NCBI RefSeq assembly: GCF_003474435.1
Contig: NZ_QRNF01000020.1
Coordinates: 3,343-67,342, forward strand
Origin: Ruminococcus sp. AF46-10NS
GTDB taxonomy: Bacteria > Bacillota > Clostridia > Lachnospirales > Lachnospiraceae
Direction: 5' to 3'
Length of the DNA stretch: 64,000 bases
Shown one piece after another: positions 35,582-45,351 of this stretch. The position numbers were made by a program, and so were the translations under genes. Under the pieces are notes generated by a model that saw only the letters and a program-made list of their open reading frames with translations, had not been told where the DNA came from and made no database searches. How positions within the stretch are numbered: position 1 is the stretch's first letter; each line of letters opens with the position of its first letter.

Positions 35582-37099
35582 ATGATACACGTACTTATCA
35601 TTGAAGATGAACCAGCCATTGCCAGAGGTCTCTCGCTTCTCATCACCAAAAACTACCCTGATTTCCAGGTTCTTGGCATCTGCAAAAACGGTAGGGACGG
35701 CCTGCAGAAAATCCTGGAGCAGAAACCGGAGCTGGTATTTACTGATATCACCATGCCTGTGATGAACGGTCTCGATATGATCGAAGAAATTCAGAAATCC
35801 CAGTTTCATACCCGCTTTGTTATTCTTACCGGATATGCGGATTTCGAATATGCCAGAAAGGCGATCCACCTTGGTGTTTCCGATTATCTTCTCAAACCGA
35901 TTGACCTTAAAACTCTGGACGATATCCTTCTCTCCTGCCTGGAACTACAAAAATCCGAAACCCGGCTGCTTCAGAAAGAATATCTGCAATGTGCACTGCA
36001 CAGCGATAATCTGACTGATCCTGCCCCTGTTTTTATGAACGAAGTTTCCTGCTCCTTTATCTTCGTTTTTCAGGGTCCATTACGTTCTAATATATACAGC
36101 GAGACTATCCCGGATTCCGTTTTCGCGCCGGTCTCTCCCGGATATCTGACTCAGTTGGAAAAAGAATATCAGGTTTCGCTTTTTCTTCTCCATGGAAAAC
36201 ATTTCAATGAGCAGGTATATGCAGTTATCTATCCTTCCTCCAGTCAGCCGGATACGGAAGAACTTGCCAGGAGAATCCACAGTATACTGGATATATCTGA
36301 TCAGCAGCCTGACTCCTGGATTAACACGGTTCTGTCTCTGCAGTCTCCAGATGCCGGTTCTGTTTCCGACCTTATAAAAGATACCTATCTTTTTGCACTG
36401 TTCAAAAATAGATTTGGAGCCAGTTCTTTTCAGACATGTACCACATTATCAGATCAGAAAATCCGTGTTTCCCAGGATGTTCAGCAGCTCTGCGCAGGAA
36501 TCTCTTCTCATTCTGATCAGGAAAGCCTGTACCATATGATTCATTCCCTGATCACCATACAGAACCAGCCGAATCTTTCCCAGTTTCAGATAACTGCAAA
36601 CCTGAGATACTATATCTCCACTGTAATCCAGAACTGCCACAAAGACATCATTTATCCGGATGTCGCTGAAATCGTTTCCACCTGTCATTCCTACGAGGAA
36701 CTGGAACGGGAACTGCAGTATGAAACTTCCAAAATCTGCGGTTTTCACAAAACCACACCTGGAGAAGAACTACCGTCTCTGGCCCGTCAGGTGCGCAATT
36801 ACCTGGATAAGAATTTCACCCAGCAGATCACAACGAAATCCTTTCAGGATATTTTTGGTTACAATGAAAAATATATCTCCACACTTTTTAAATCAGAATT
36901 CGGGATCTCTCCCAGCAAATATATCAGTGAACTGCGCTTGAAAATGGCAAAGACATTAATGCAGAACAATCCTGATATCCTCACCAAAGATGTGGCCGAA
37001 ATGGTAGGATTCTCCGATGCTTTTTATTTCAGCCGGGTATTTAAATCCCACGAAGGAATGTCACCCAGCCAGTTTCTGAAAAATCTTAAAGAAGGATAA
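35582..37099 (+). CDS. Response regulator with AraC-type DNA-binding domain (YesN type)
   Basis: This regulator activates transport and catabolic genes on phosphorylation by a YesM kinase. From ATG 35582 (505 residues, AAGGAGAAATC upstream) the receiver domain (1-120) has acidic residues E8-D9, phospho-acceptor D55 in LVFTDITMPVMNG and K105 region LLKPIDL. A middle region of about 270 residues is unassigned, and two helix-turn-helix units lie at the C-terminus (FGYNEKYISTLFKSEFGISPSKYISELRLKMAK and MVGFSDAFYFSRVFKSHEGMSPSQF). It most likely pairs with the kinase at 31237 although GH95 lies between them. Confidence 0.95.
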   Translation: MIHVLIIEDEPAIARGLSLLITKNYPDFQVLGICKNGRDGLQKILEQKPELVFTDITMPVMNGLDMIEEIQKSQFHTRFVILTGYADFEYARKAIHLGVSDYLLKPIDLKTLDDILLSCLELQKSETRLLQKEYLQCALHSDNLTDPAPVFMNEVSCSFIFVFQGPLRSNIYSETIPDSVFAPVSPGYLTQLEKEYQVSLFLLHGKHFNEQVYAVIYPSSSQPDTEELARRIHSILDISDQQPDSWINTVLSLQSPDAGSVSDLIKDTYLFALFKNRFGASSFQTCTTLSDQKIRVSQDVQQLCAGISSHSDQESLYHMIHSLITIQNQPNLSQFQITANLRYYISTVIQNCHKDIIYPDVAEIVSTCHSYEELERELQYETSKICGFHKTTPGEELPSLARQVRNYLDKNFTQQITTKSFQDIFGYNEKYISTLFKSEFGISPSKYISELRLKMAKTLMQNNPDILTKDVAEMVGFSDAFYFSRVFKSHEGMSPSQFLKNLKEG

Positions 37100-37106
37100 A
37101 TGTATT

Positions 37107-37134
37107 AAAAAAAACCCGCTTACGCGGGTTTTTT
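37107..37134 (+). terminator. Bidirectional terminator between the YesN regulator and efp
   Basis: AAAACCCGC (37111-37119) and GCGGGTTTT (37124-37132) form a 9-bp stem with a TTAC loop and a T-run on both strands. It serves the convergent regulator and efp genes. Confidence 0.88.
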
Positions 37135-37145
37135 AATGTATCGCA

Positions 37146-37703
37146 TTATACACGTGAGAGATACTCTCCTGTTCTTGTATCGATTTTCAGTTTGTCGCCT
37201 TGGTTTACGAACAGCGGAACCTGAACCTGTGCACCTGTCTCAACAGTTGCCGGTTTGGTAGCACCCTGTGCTGTGTTTCCAGCGAATCCTGGCTCTGTCT
37301 CGATAACCTCAAGCTCTACGAAGAGTGGCGGCTCGATAGCAAATACTTCGCCATTATGAGAGCAAACCTTAACCATCTCATTATCCTTAACGAATTTCAG
37401 AGAATCTCCAACCTGCTCCTCAGTAAGGCCTACCTGGTCATATGTCTCTGTGTTCATGAAGTAGTATAAACCACCATCCTGATACAGATACTGCATATCT
37501 ACACGCTCAATACGTGCTGCCGGGAATTTCTCTGTAGGACGGAAAGATTTCTCTACTACAGATCCTGTAATGATATTTTTGTATTTTGTTCTTACAAAGG
37601 CTGCGCCTTTTCCTGGTTTTACATGCTGGAATTCAACGATCTGACATACGTTTCCATCAATTTCAAGTGTGATACCATTTTTGAAATCACCTGCTGAAAT
37701 CAT
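37146..37703 (-). CDS. efp: Elongation factor P
   Basis: EF-P relieves ribosome stalling at polyproline stretches. The 185-residue protein has an N-terminal KOW-like domain ([40 protein letters not shown], with the modifiable lysine region PGKG near 32) and two OB domains, ending with the signature [17 protein letters not shown]. Length is standard. It has its own promoter and terminator. Confidence 0.98.
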   Translation of the reverse strand: MISAGDFKNGITLEIDGNVCQIVEFQHVKPGKGAAFVRTKYKNIITGSVVEKSFRPTEKFPAARIERVDMQYLYQDGGLYYFMNTETYDQVGLTEEQVGDSLKFVKDNEMVKVCSHNGEVFAIEPPLFVELEVIETEPGFAGNTAQGATKPATVETGAQVQVPLFVNQGDKLKIDTRTGEYLSRV

Positions 37704-37748
37704 AAATATTTCCTCCTTAATATATGCGCTTCTTTTTCGCTATGAATT

Positions 37749-37777
37749 ATTCTATAATACCTTTTGTCATTTTTCAA
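37749..37777 (-). promoter_or_regulatory. Sigma-A-like promoter of efp
   Basis: On the minus strand, TTGAAA (37772-37777) and TAGAAT (37749-37754) are spaced 17 bp, about 45 bp upstream of the efp ATG. Confidence 0.55.
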
Positions 37778-37789
37778 CTGTTTTTTTGT

Positions 37790-38299
37790 TTATGCCTTTA
37801 ATTTTTCTTCAATTTCAGCAATTAACTCGTCAAAAGGCAACACTCCTGTGACAACTTTGATGTCCGCAAATTTCTCATAAACAGGATCTCTCTGCTTGAG
37901 GAGCTTCTTGATCTTATCCTCTTTGTTCTCAGATCCCTCCAGTGTCGGGTTGTTACTTCCCTCCAGTCGCTTGATCAGAGTTGCAGCAGATCCTTTCAGA
38001 TAGATAATCGTTCCCATTTCTGCAAGATACTTCTGGTTCTGCTCCTGCAGTGGCAGACCTGCACTGACGGAGATCACCTTGCGCTCACTGTCTGTAGACA
38101 GTTCTTTTACTGCCATTGTCTCAAGCGCACGGTAAAACGGTTCTCCGAAACGCTCAAATACCTCCTTCACTGACATGTTCATTTTTTTCACGATCAGTCT
38201 GTCCACGTCAATAAACGGAAGTCCCAGGTCCTTCGCCAGTCTCTTTCCAACTCGTGTCTTTCCTGAACCCATAAAGCCGATAATTACAATATGGTTCAT
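37790..38299 (-). CDS. aroK: Shikimate kinase
   Basis: AroK phosphorylates shikimate in the chorismate pathway. The 169-residue P-loop protein has Walker A GFMGSGKTRVGK near 8, the shikimate-binding DVDRLIVKK near 32, ERFGEPFYRALE near 50, and VSVSAGLPL near 75 in place of the more usual GGG motif. The aspartate and arginine landmarks are present, but the GGG-to-SAG change is a mild departure. It overlaps the HAD phosphatase gene by an ATGA. Confidence 0.88.
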   Translation of the reverse strand: MNHIVIIGFMGSGKTRVGKRLAKDLGLPFIDVDRLIVKKMNMSVKEVFERFGEPFYRALETMAVKELSTDSERKVISVSAGLPLQEQNQKYLAEMGTIIYLKGSAATLIKRLEGSNNPTLEGSENKEDKIKKLLKQRDPVYEKFADIKVVTGVLPFDELIAEIEEKLKA

Positions 38300-38811
38300 G
38301 AATTCTTTCCCTCCTCTTTCTGGTAAAAATGTAATACTATTTTCTCCAGATAGCGCTTCAGCACGATCTGGATCTCTTCTTTTGGATGAATGGGCTTCAC
38401 AAGGATCGTCCGGATTCCGGCCCTCTTCGCTCCATAAATATCCGTAAACAGCTGATCCCCTACAAAGATCGTCCTGTCAGGATCTGTTCCGATCATCTGG
38501 CAGGCCTTCCTGTAATTCTTCACAGCCGGTTTATGGGCATTTTCTACAAAATCCCCCTCCACAGCACGGGCAAAAGGCTCCACCCGTGGTTTCTGATTAT
38601 TCGATACAAAACAATAATGAAACCCTATCTTACGAAGCCTCTGAAACAGTTTTTTCGCACGTTCATCTGCCGGTGCACCATGTGGAACAATTGTATTGTC
38701 AATATCAAAAAGAAGCCCTCTGTATCCCTCTTTATAAAGCTTCTCAAAATTGATCACATATGCAGAATCCAGATATTCATCTGGAAAAAAACTTCTGAAC
38801 ATCCATTGCAC
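38296..38811 (-). CDS. YqeG family HAD IIIA-type phosphatase
   Basis: This is a small haloacid-dehalogenase phosphatase of 171 residues with motif I LLFDIDNTIVPHG near 36, motif II FVSNNQKPR near 68, lysine NAHKPAVKNY near 93, and motif III-IV FVGDQLFTDIYGAKRAGIRTILVKPI near 117. It resembles B. subtilis YqeG, often linked to shikimate/ribosome-assembly genes. The first residues (MQWMFRSFFPDEYLDSAYVINFE) match the family. The substrate is unknown, with phosphatidylglycerophosphate suggested for some relatives. It is translationally coupled to aroK. Confidence 0.92.
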   Translation of the reverse strand: MQWMFRSFFPDEYLDSAYVINFEKLYKEGYRGLLFDIDNTIVPHGAPADERAKKLFQRLRKIGFHYCFVSNNQKPRVEPFARAVEGDFVENAHKPAVKNYRKACQMIGTDPDRTIFVGDQLFTDIYGAKRAGIRTILVKPIHPKEEIQIVLKRYLEKIVLHFYQKEEGKNS

Positions 38812-38851
38812 CTCAGTTTTCTCTCGTCATTTCGTAATAATGCCAGTTTTT

Positions 38852-40213
38852 TTATCGCTCTGCAAGAGGAACGTACATCGCTTCCGGAAGAACATTCTTG
38901 TATGCAGGACGGATGATCTTATCCACATTGATAAGCTCTTCCATACGGTGTGCGCTCCATCCTACGATACGTGCAATGGCAAACATCGGTGTATACAGCT
39001 CCAGCGGCAGATCCAGCATGCTGTAAACAAATCCGCTGTAAAAATCCACGTTTGCGCTGACACCCTTGTAGATCTTGCGTTCCTCTGCGATAACCTGCGG
39101 TGCAAGACGCTCCACTGCTTCATACAGCTGATAATCCTTCATCCTGCCTTTTTCTCTGGCAAGCTGCTCCACATAGCCTTTAAATACCTCTGCACGGGGA
39201 TCGGAAACAGAATAGATCGCATGGCCCATACCATAGATAAGGCCTCTCTTGTCAAAAGCTTCTTTGTGAAGAAGTTTCTGAAGATAATCTCGAATCTCGT
39301 CTTCATCACTGTAATCATGAACATGCTTGCGCATATCGTTAAACATCTTCACAACCTTGATATTGGCACCGCCATGCTTCGGTCCTTTTAAGGAACCAAG
39401 TGCTGCTGCAATGGCTGAATACGTATCTGTTCCGGAGGAAGAAACTACGTGAGTAGTAAAGGTAGAGTTGTTACCACCGCCATGCTCCATATGAAGGATC
39501 AGGGCAATATCAAGGATCTCCGCTTCCAGAGCCGTATACTTCTTATCCGGTCTTAAAAGGCGCAGGATATTCTCTGCTGTGGAAAGCTCTCTCTTAGGCT
39601 GATGGATATAAAGGCTTTTGCCCTTCTCATAATGGTTGTAGGCCTGATAAGCATAAACAGATAACAGCGGGAAAACACTGATAAGATTAATGCACTGACG
39701 AAGCACATTATCAAGCTGGATATTGTCCGGATCCTTATCATAAGAATAAAGTGTAAGGACACTTCTGGACAAAGCATTCATAATATCCCTGGACGGTGCT
39801 TTCATAATGACATCTCTCACAAAATTTCTCGGCACTGTCCTCTGATCGGCCAGAATACCGGAAAACTCATTCAGTTCTTCCTGGTTTGGCAGCTTGCCGA
39901 AAAGAAGCAGATAAGTCACTTCTTCGAAACCGAACCGTCTGTCATTGATAAATCCCCTGGTCAGATCCTTGATATCATATCCTCTGTAGGAAAGCTTGCC
40001 CGCACAGGGAACTTCCTTTCCGTCTACGATCTTCGTAGCCTGTACATTGGAGATCTGGGTCAGTCCTGCAAGAACGCCCTTTCCATTAAGGTCACGCAGG
40101 CCTCGTTTGACATCATATTTACCATAAAGGGATAAATCCAGTTTATCATTCTCCAGACAGATCTGGGTCAGTTTCTCAATCTCAGGTGTCACTTTCATGT
40201 TAAATCTGCTCAT
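38852..40213 (-). CDS. gltA: Citrate synthase
   Basis: This enzyme condenses acetyl-CoA with oxaloacetate to feed 2-oxoglutarate/glutamate synthesis. From ATG 40213 (453 residues, AAAGGGGAATTTATT upstream) it has LSYRGYDIKDLTRGF near 68, the catalytic His in LILHMEHGGGNNSTFTTHVVSSSGTDTYSAIAAALGSLKGPKHGGAN near 240-285, and GMGHAIYSVSDPRAEVFK near 325. An upstream in-frame start would add 24 residues unlike the family. Neighbours are an aminotransferase and glutamate dehydrogenase, so a glutamate-family role fits. Synthase type (Si or 2-methylcitrate) cannot be separated with certainty. Confidence 0.94.
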   Translation of the reverse strand: MSRFNMKVTPEIEKLTQICLENDKLDLSLYGKYDVKRGLRDLNGKGVLAGLTQISNVQATKIVDGKEVPCAGKLSYRGYDIKDLTRGFINDRRFGFEEVTYLLLFGKLPNQEELNEFSGILADQRTVPRNFVRDVIMKAPSRDIMNALSRSVLTLYSYDKDPDNIQLDNVLRQCINLISVFPLLSVYAYQAYNHYEKGKSLYIHQPKRELSTAENILRLLRPDKKYTALEAEILDIALILHMEHGGGNNSTFTTHVVSSSGTDTYSAIAAALGSLKGPKHGGANIKVVKMFNDMRKHVHDYSDEDEIRDYLQKLLHKEAFDKRGLIYGMGHAIYSVSDPRAEVFKGYVEQLAREKGRMKDYQLYEAVERLAPQVIAEERKIYKGVSANVDFYSGFVYSMLDLPLELYTPMFAIARIVGWSAHRMEELINVDKIIRPAYKNVLPEAMYVPLAER

Positions 40214-40290
40214 TAATAAATTCCCCTTTCGCTTTCTGTTTATTGCTGTTCGATAGCGGTCCCTCCTCATTCCCCTCTCAAGCAATTCTT

Positions 40291-40387
40291 ATGCTGCTGT
40301 TCACTCCATGGACATGAATGGCAGCATTTCTGGTCTTATTCCACATATCCCGGCATAACCGGCCGGGATATTTCATAAATGATTATA
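40291..40387 (-). promoter_or_regulatory. Promoter and structured leader upstream of citrate synthase
   Basis: On the minus strand, TATAAT (40382-40387) lies 17 bp from a weak -35 TAGACC (40405-40410). The predicted start near 40375 is followed at once by a perfect 10-bp hairpin ATATCCCGGC/GCCGGGATAT (40345-40371). A second imperfect 13-bp inverted repeat follows (40291-40303 with 40315-40327). The leader is about 160 nt long and no T-run follows either hairpin. It matches no riboswitch class I recognise. Confidence 0.5.
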
Positions 40388-40431
40388 ACATTTTTTTCGC
40401 TATTGGTCTATGATGAAAATTCTATTGATGA

Positions 40432-41648
40432 TCACCTCTGCTTATATGTAGCAAAGAACTCTTTCATCTTTTTCATGGCTTTATCCAGCTGGCGGATATC
40501 CGGCAGATATACAATACGGAAATGATCCGGCTGATGCCAGTTGAATCCTTTTCCCGGAACGATAAGAACCTGTTTATCATGCAGGAAATCCAGTGCAAAC
40601 TGTTCATCATTGAAGATATTGAATTTTTCTGTATCGATCTTCGGGAAGATATAGAATGCCGCACGTGGCTTCACTGCTGAAATTCCCGGAATATCATTAA
40701 GAGCCTTGTAAATAAAATCTCTCTGCTCATACACACGTCCGCCCGGCTGGATATATTCATTGACGCTCTGATATCCACCCAGTGCAGTCTGTACGATAGA
40801 CTGTGCCGGAACATTGGAACACAGACGCATGGAAGAAAGCATGTTGATTCCCTCAATATAACCTTTTGCCTTATTCTTTGCACCACTTAAGATCATCCAG
40901 CCGATACGGAATCCCGCAATCATATGGGACTTGGACAGTCCGGAAAAAGTAACACAGAATACATCCGGTGCAAGAGATGCAATAGATGTATGTTTATATC
41001 CATCCATAACAAGACGGTCATAGATCTCATCAGAAAAGATGATCAGTTCATGTTCTCTTGCAATATCTGCGATCTGCTCCAGGATCTCCTTCGGATATAC
41101 TGCACCTGTAGGATTATTCGGGTTAATGATAACGATCGCCTTGGTCCTTGGTGTGATCTTGCTCTTGATATCCTCAATATCCGGATACCAGTCAGACTGT
41201 TCATCACAGATATAATGAACTACATTTCCGCCTGCCAGTGTTGCAGTAGCTGTCCACAACGGATAATCGGGCGCCGGAATCAGGATCTCATCCCCGTTAT
41301 CAAGCAGTGCCTGCATACAAAGGTTGATCAGCTCACTGACACCATTTCCTGTATAAATATCATTAATGGTAACTCCCGGATCCCGCGAAGCTGTGCATAC
41401 TGCATGATCGCCTTCCTTGCGGAAAAAATACCCTTGGAATCAGAATATCCCTGGGACGTACGTACATTGCTCAGCATATCAAGAATGACTTCCTGCGGTG
41501 CAGAAAATCCAAAAGGATACGGATTACCTATATTAAGCTTCAGGATCTCCATTCCGTCCTCTTCCATTCTGGCCGCCTCATCTACAACCGGTCCTCGCAC
41601 GTCATACAGTACGTTGTCAAGCTTTGATGATTTCCCGAATGTTCTCAT
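40432..41648 (-). pseudogene. Class I aminotransferase (alanine aminotransferase type), frameshifted
   Basis: This is a PLP-dependent transaminase, probably alanine/2-oxoglutarate. The 5' part starts at ATG 41648 (GGAGTGGTTTTT upstream), MRTFGKSSKLDNVLYDVRGP, and runs through NIGNPYPFGF to a stop at 41328. The 3' part (41316-40432) carries PDYPLWTATATLAGG, INPNNPTGAVYPKEIL, FSDEIYDRLV and the PLP-lysine motif SGLSKSHMIAGFRIGW. Adding one base in the CC run near 41378 restores RGIPGVTINDIYTGNGVSE and joins both parts into about 405 residues, standard for AlaA-type enzymes. All catalytic motifs are intact, so a sequence error is as likely as a true pseudogene. Confidence 0.9.
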
Positions 41649-41816
41649 AAAAACCACTCCTTTACCTATTTTCACTATTATTTTAACTTTTTGTGTTCAT
41701 AGTCAAAAAATATTTATTTCTATATCTTCTCACATTTGCTCCCTCAACGCAAGAAATAAAAATTTAAAAAATTTTATTTTAGCACTTCCCTTTTTTAGCA
41801 TGTTAATGTATAATAG

Positions 41817-43205
<1,389 letters not shown>

Positions 43206-43244
43206 TTTTTATGTTTCCTGAACCTTTAACGTAAAATTTTACAG

Positions 43245-43283
43245 CAGGATCGCAGAGGGATTTCCCCTGCGATCCTGTTTTTT
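43245..43283 (+). terminator. Rho-independent terminator of gdhA
   Basis: CAGGATCGCAG pairs with CTGCGATCCTG around AGGGATTTCCC, which itself folds, and TTTTTT follows. It lies 40 bp past the stop. Confidence 0.92.
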
Positions 43284-43299
43284 ATGACCGAATAGTATT

Positions 43300-43327
43300 A
43301 AAAATCCGGCCATCCACAGACAGCCGG
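43300..43327 (-). terminator. Probable terminator after nrdR
   Basis: On the minus strand, CCGGC (43323-43327) pairs with GCCGG (43306-43310) and ATTTTTAAT follows. The stem is short, so confidence is moderate. It lies about 60 bp past the nrdR stop and faces the gdhA terminator. Confidence 0.5.
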
Positions 43328-43386
43328 TTCTCTTCTCTTATTTCTTATTGATTTTTGCAGCCTGGCAGAGGGCTTCCCTGATCCGG

Positions 43387-43836
43387 TTAATTGATCAGCT
43401 TCTTCAGTTCATCCATAAAAGTGCTGACATCCTTAAATTCCCTGTACACTGATGCAAAACGCACGTAGGCAACTGCATCCAGATCCTTCAGGTGTTCCAT
43501 GACGATCTCTCCGATCTTGGTACTGCTGATCTCTCGGTCCTCAGAACGGAAAATATCTCCCTCTATGGAGTCGATCATCTCCTCCACCCTTTCAATGGGA
43601 ATCGGTCTCTTATAACAGGCGCGCAGAACTCCATCCTGAATCTTGGAACGCTTATAGCTCTCTCGGTTCTGATCTTTCTTGATCACAGTCAGCGGAATCG
43701 TCTCCACTTTCTCATATGTAGTAAATCTCTTCCCACAGGCATCACAGAGTCGGCGGCGGCGGATGGAATTGGTATCTTCCACAGGTCTGGAATCTACAAC
43801 TCTTGTATTATCCTGGTTACAGAACGGACATCTCAT
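43387..43836 (-). CDS. nrdR: Transcriptional repressor NrdR
   Basis: NrdR is an ATP/dATP-sensing repressor of ribonucleotide reductase genes. The 149-residue protein has the N-terminal zinc ribbon MRCPFCNQDNTRVVDSRPVEDTNSIRRRRLCDACGKRF with four cysteines, and an ATP-cone domain (about 49-139, TVIKKDQNRESYKRSKIQDGVLRACYKRPI). Length is standard. No nrd genes or paired NrdR boxes are visible nearby. Confidence 0.98.
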   Translation of the reverse strand: MRCPFCNQDNTRVVDSRPVEDTNSIRRRRLCDACGKRFTTYEKVETIPLTVIKKDQNRESYKRSKIQDGVLRACYKRPIPIERVEEMIDSIEGDIFRSEDREISSTKIGEIVMEHLKDLDAVAYVRFASVYREFKDVSTFMDELKKLIN

Positions 43837-44026
43837 AGAACTCTCCCCTTTCAGAATCCATATTTGTTACTGTTCACCTCGTGACCAACAGCATATTATT
43901 CAAATCACCATATCATTCATTGTTAAACTTGATTTTATTATAAAATAAATTTATATAATGTGTCAATAATTGGACTTGCATAAATTTTAGCTATTTTCCA
44001 TAAAATCATACCAGGTGATGAATTTT

Positions 44027-44281
44027 ATGCGTATCTGCGAACTGAAACAGAAAGAAGTGATCAATATCCACACCTGCCGCAGCCTTGGCTGCCCTGTTGA
44101 TGTGGAATTCTGTTGTGAAACTGCCCGGCTGAAAGCTCTCGTCATGCCCGGGCCAGGAAAATTCTGCTGGTGTTTTTCCAGAGAAAGTGAATGCATCATC
44201 CCCTGGGACTGCATCCGTCAGATCGGAGAAGATATCATACTTGTGGATTTCCGGGATGAAAAAAGGCTCTCCGGAGAATAA
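44027..44281 (+). CDS. YlmC/YmxH family sporulation protein
   Basis: This is an 84-residue protein with the PRC-barrel-like pattern MRICELKQKEVINIHTCRSLGCPVDVEFCCE and PWDCIRQIGEDIILVDF. The family is typical of spore formers and often sits next to sigG. I chose ATG 44027, which has AGGTGA seven bases upstream; ATG 44018 and GTG 44015 would add up to four residues. Molecular function is unknown. Confidence 0.88.
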   Translation: MRICELKQKEVINIHTCRSLGCPVDVEFCCETARLKALVMPGPGKFCWCFSRESECIIPWDCIRQIGEDIILVDFRDEKRLSGE

Positions 44282-44405
44282 GGAACTTTCCGCTTATTTC
44301 TCCCTGTCAAGGCCCTTTATTTTTTATATTTCTCCGGAAAAAGTATATTTCACCTGCCCTCTGAGAATCATCTTAATGTACTGACAAGACAAGGAGGATT
44401 CGAAG

Positions 44406-45183
44406 ATGGCACTGAACAAAGTTGAAATCTGCGGAGTAAATACCTCAACACTTCCGGTTCTTAAACAGGAAGAAAAGGAGGAACTCTTCAAAAGAATCAA
44501 AGCTGGTGATAACGAAGCCAGAGAATTGTACATCAAAGGTAATCTGCGGCTTGTTTTAGCGTGATCCGCCGTTTTCAGAACAGCAGTGAAAACCCAGATG
44601 ACCTTTTTCAGATCGGCTGTATCGGTCTGATCAAAGCTATCGACAATTTCGACACTACCCTTCAGGTAAAATTCTCAACGTACGCTGTACCTATGATCAT
44701 CGGTGAGATCCGCAGATATCTCCGGGATAACAACAGCATACGTGTCAGCCGCTCTCTGCGGGATATCGCCTATAAAACCATTTATACCAGGGAAAATTAT
44801 ATGCGTCAGCATCTTAAAGAGCCTACCATTGCGGAGATTGCTCAGGAAATCGGCATTGACAAAGAGATGATCGTCTATGCAATGGATGCGATCCAGAGCC
44901 CTGTGAGCCTTTTTGAGCCTGTGTATTCCGAGGCGGGGACACCCTGTATGTGATGGACCAAATCAGTGACAAAAAGAACCGGGAGGAACACTGGATCGAG
45001 GATATTTCCCTCAGGGATGCCATTTCTCGTCTTGGTGAACGGGAACGGCACATCATTGACCTTCGCTTCTACGAGGGAAAAACCCAGATGGAAGTCGCTG
45101 AAGAGATCGGCATCTCCCAGGCCCAGGTCAGCCGCCTGGAAAAAAATGCGCTGCGTTGTATGCGGAATTATCTGAGGAATTAG
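44406..45183 (+). pseudogene. sigG: Forespore sigma factor SigG, with two one-base frameshifts
   Basis: Sigma-G directs late forespore transcription. The N-terminus MALNKVEICGVNTSTLPVLK from ATG 44406 (AAGGAGGATTCGAAG upstream) is the sigma-G hallmark. The first frame stops at 44562 after NLRLVLA. The second (from about 44561) continues VIRRFQNSSENPDDLFQIGCIGLIKAIDNFD to SLFEPVYSEAG, then stops. The third (to 45183) carries MDQISDKKN and the sigma-4 helix-turn-helix TQMEVAEEIGISQAQVSRLE. Adding one A near 44559 and one G in the run 44935-44938 restores 259 residues (B. subtilis 260). All domains are otherwise conserved. Confidence 0.92.
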
Positions 45184-45214
45184 ATTTCACTACCAGTTTC
45201 CCAAAGCAGTAAAA

Positions 45215-45252
45215 TGCGACAAGATGTATATTCTCCCATACATCTTGCCGCA
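45215..45252. terminator. Hairpin terminator between sigG and the PPK2 gene
   Basis: TGCGACAAGATGTAT (45215-45229) pairs with ATACATCTTGCCGCA (45238-45252) over 15 bp with one mismatch on the plus strand and one G-U on the minus strand. TTTTA follows on the minus strand, so it suits the PPK2 gene best, and it may also serve sigG. Confidence 0.65.
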
Positions 45253-45351
45253 TTCTGTTTCATCTCAAATCAGCTGTCATTTCGGGGCTCTATCAGCCGC
45301 AAAGTATCCTAAAGGCCATCCGTTCAAATCCTTATTCATCGATCCAGCACA

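Noticed and set aside
44551..44570. Programmed frameshift in sigG
   Set aside because: TTTTAGCG is not a known slippery site, and a second shift follows 380 bp later; sequence error is simpler.
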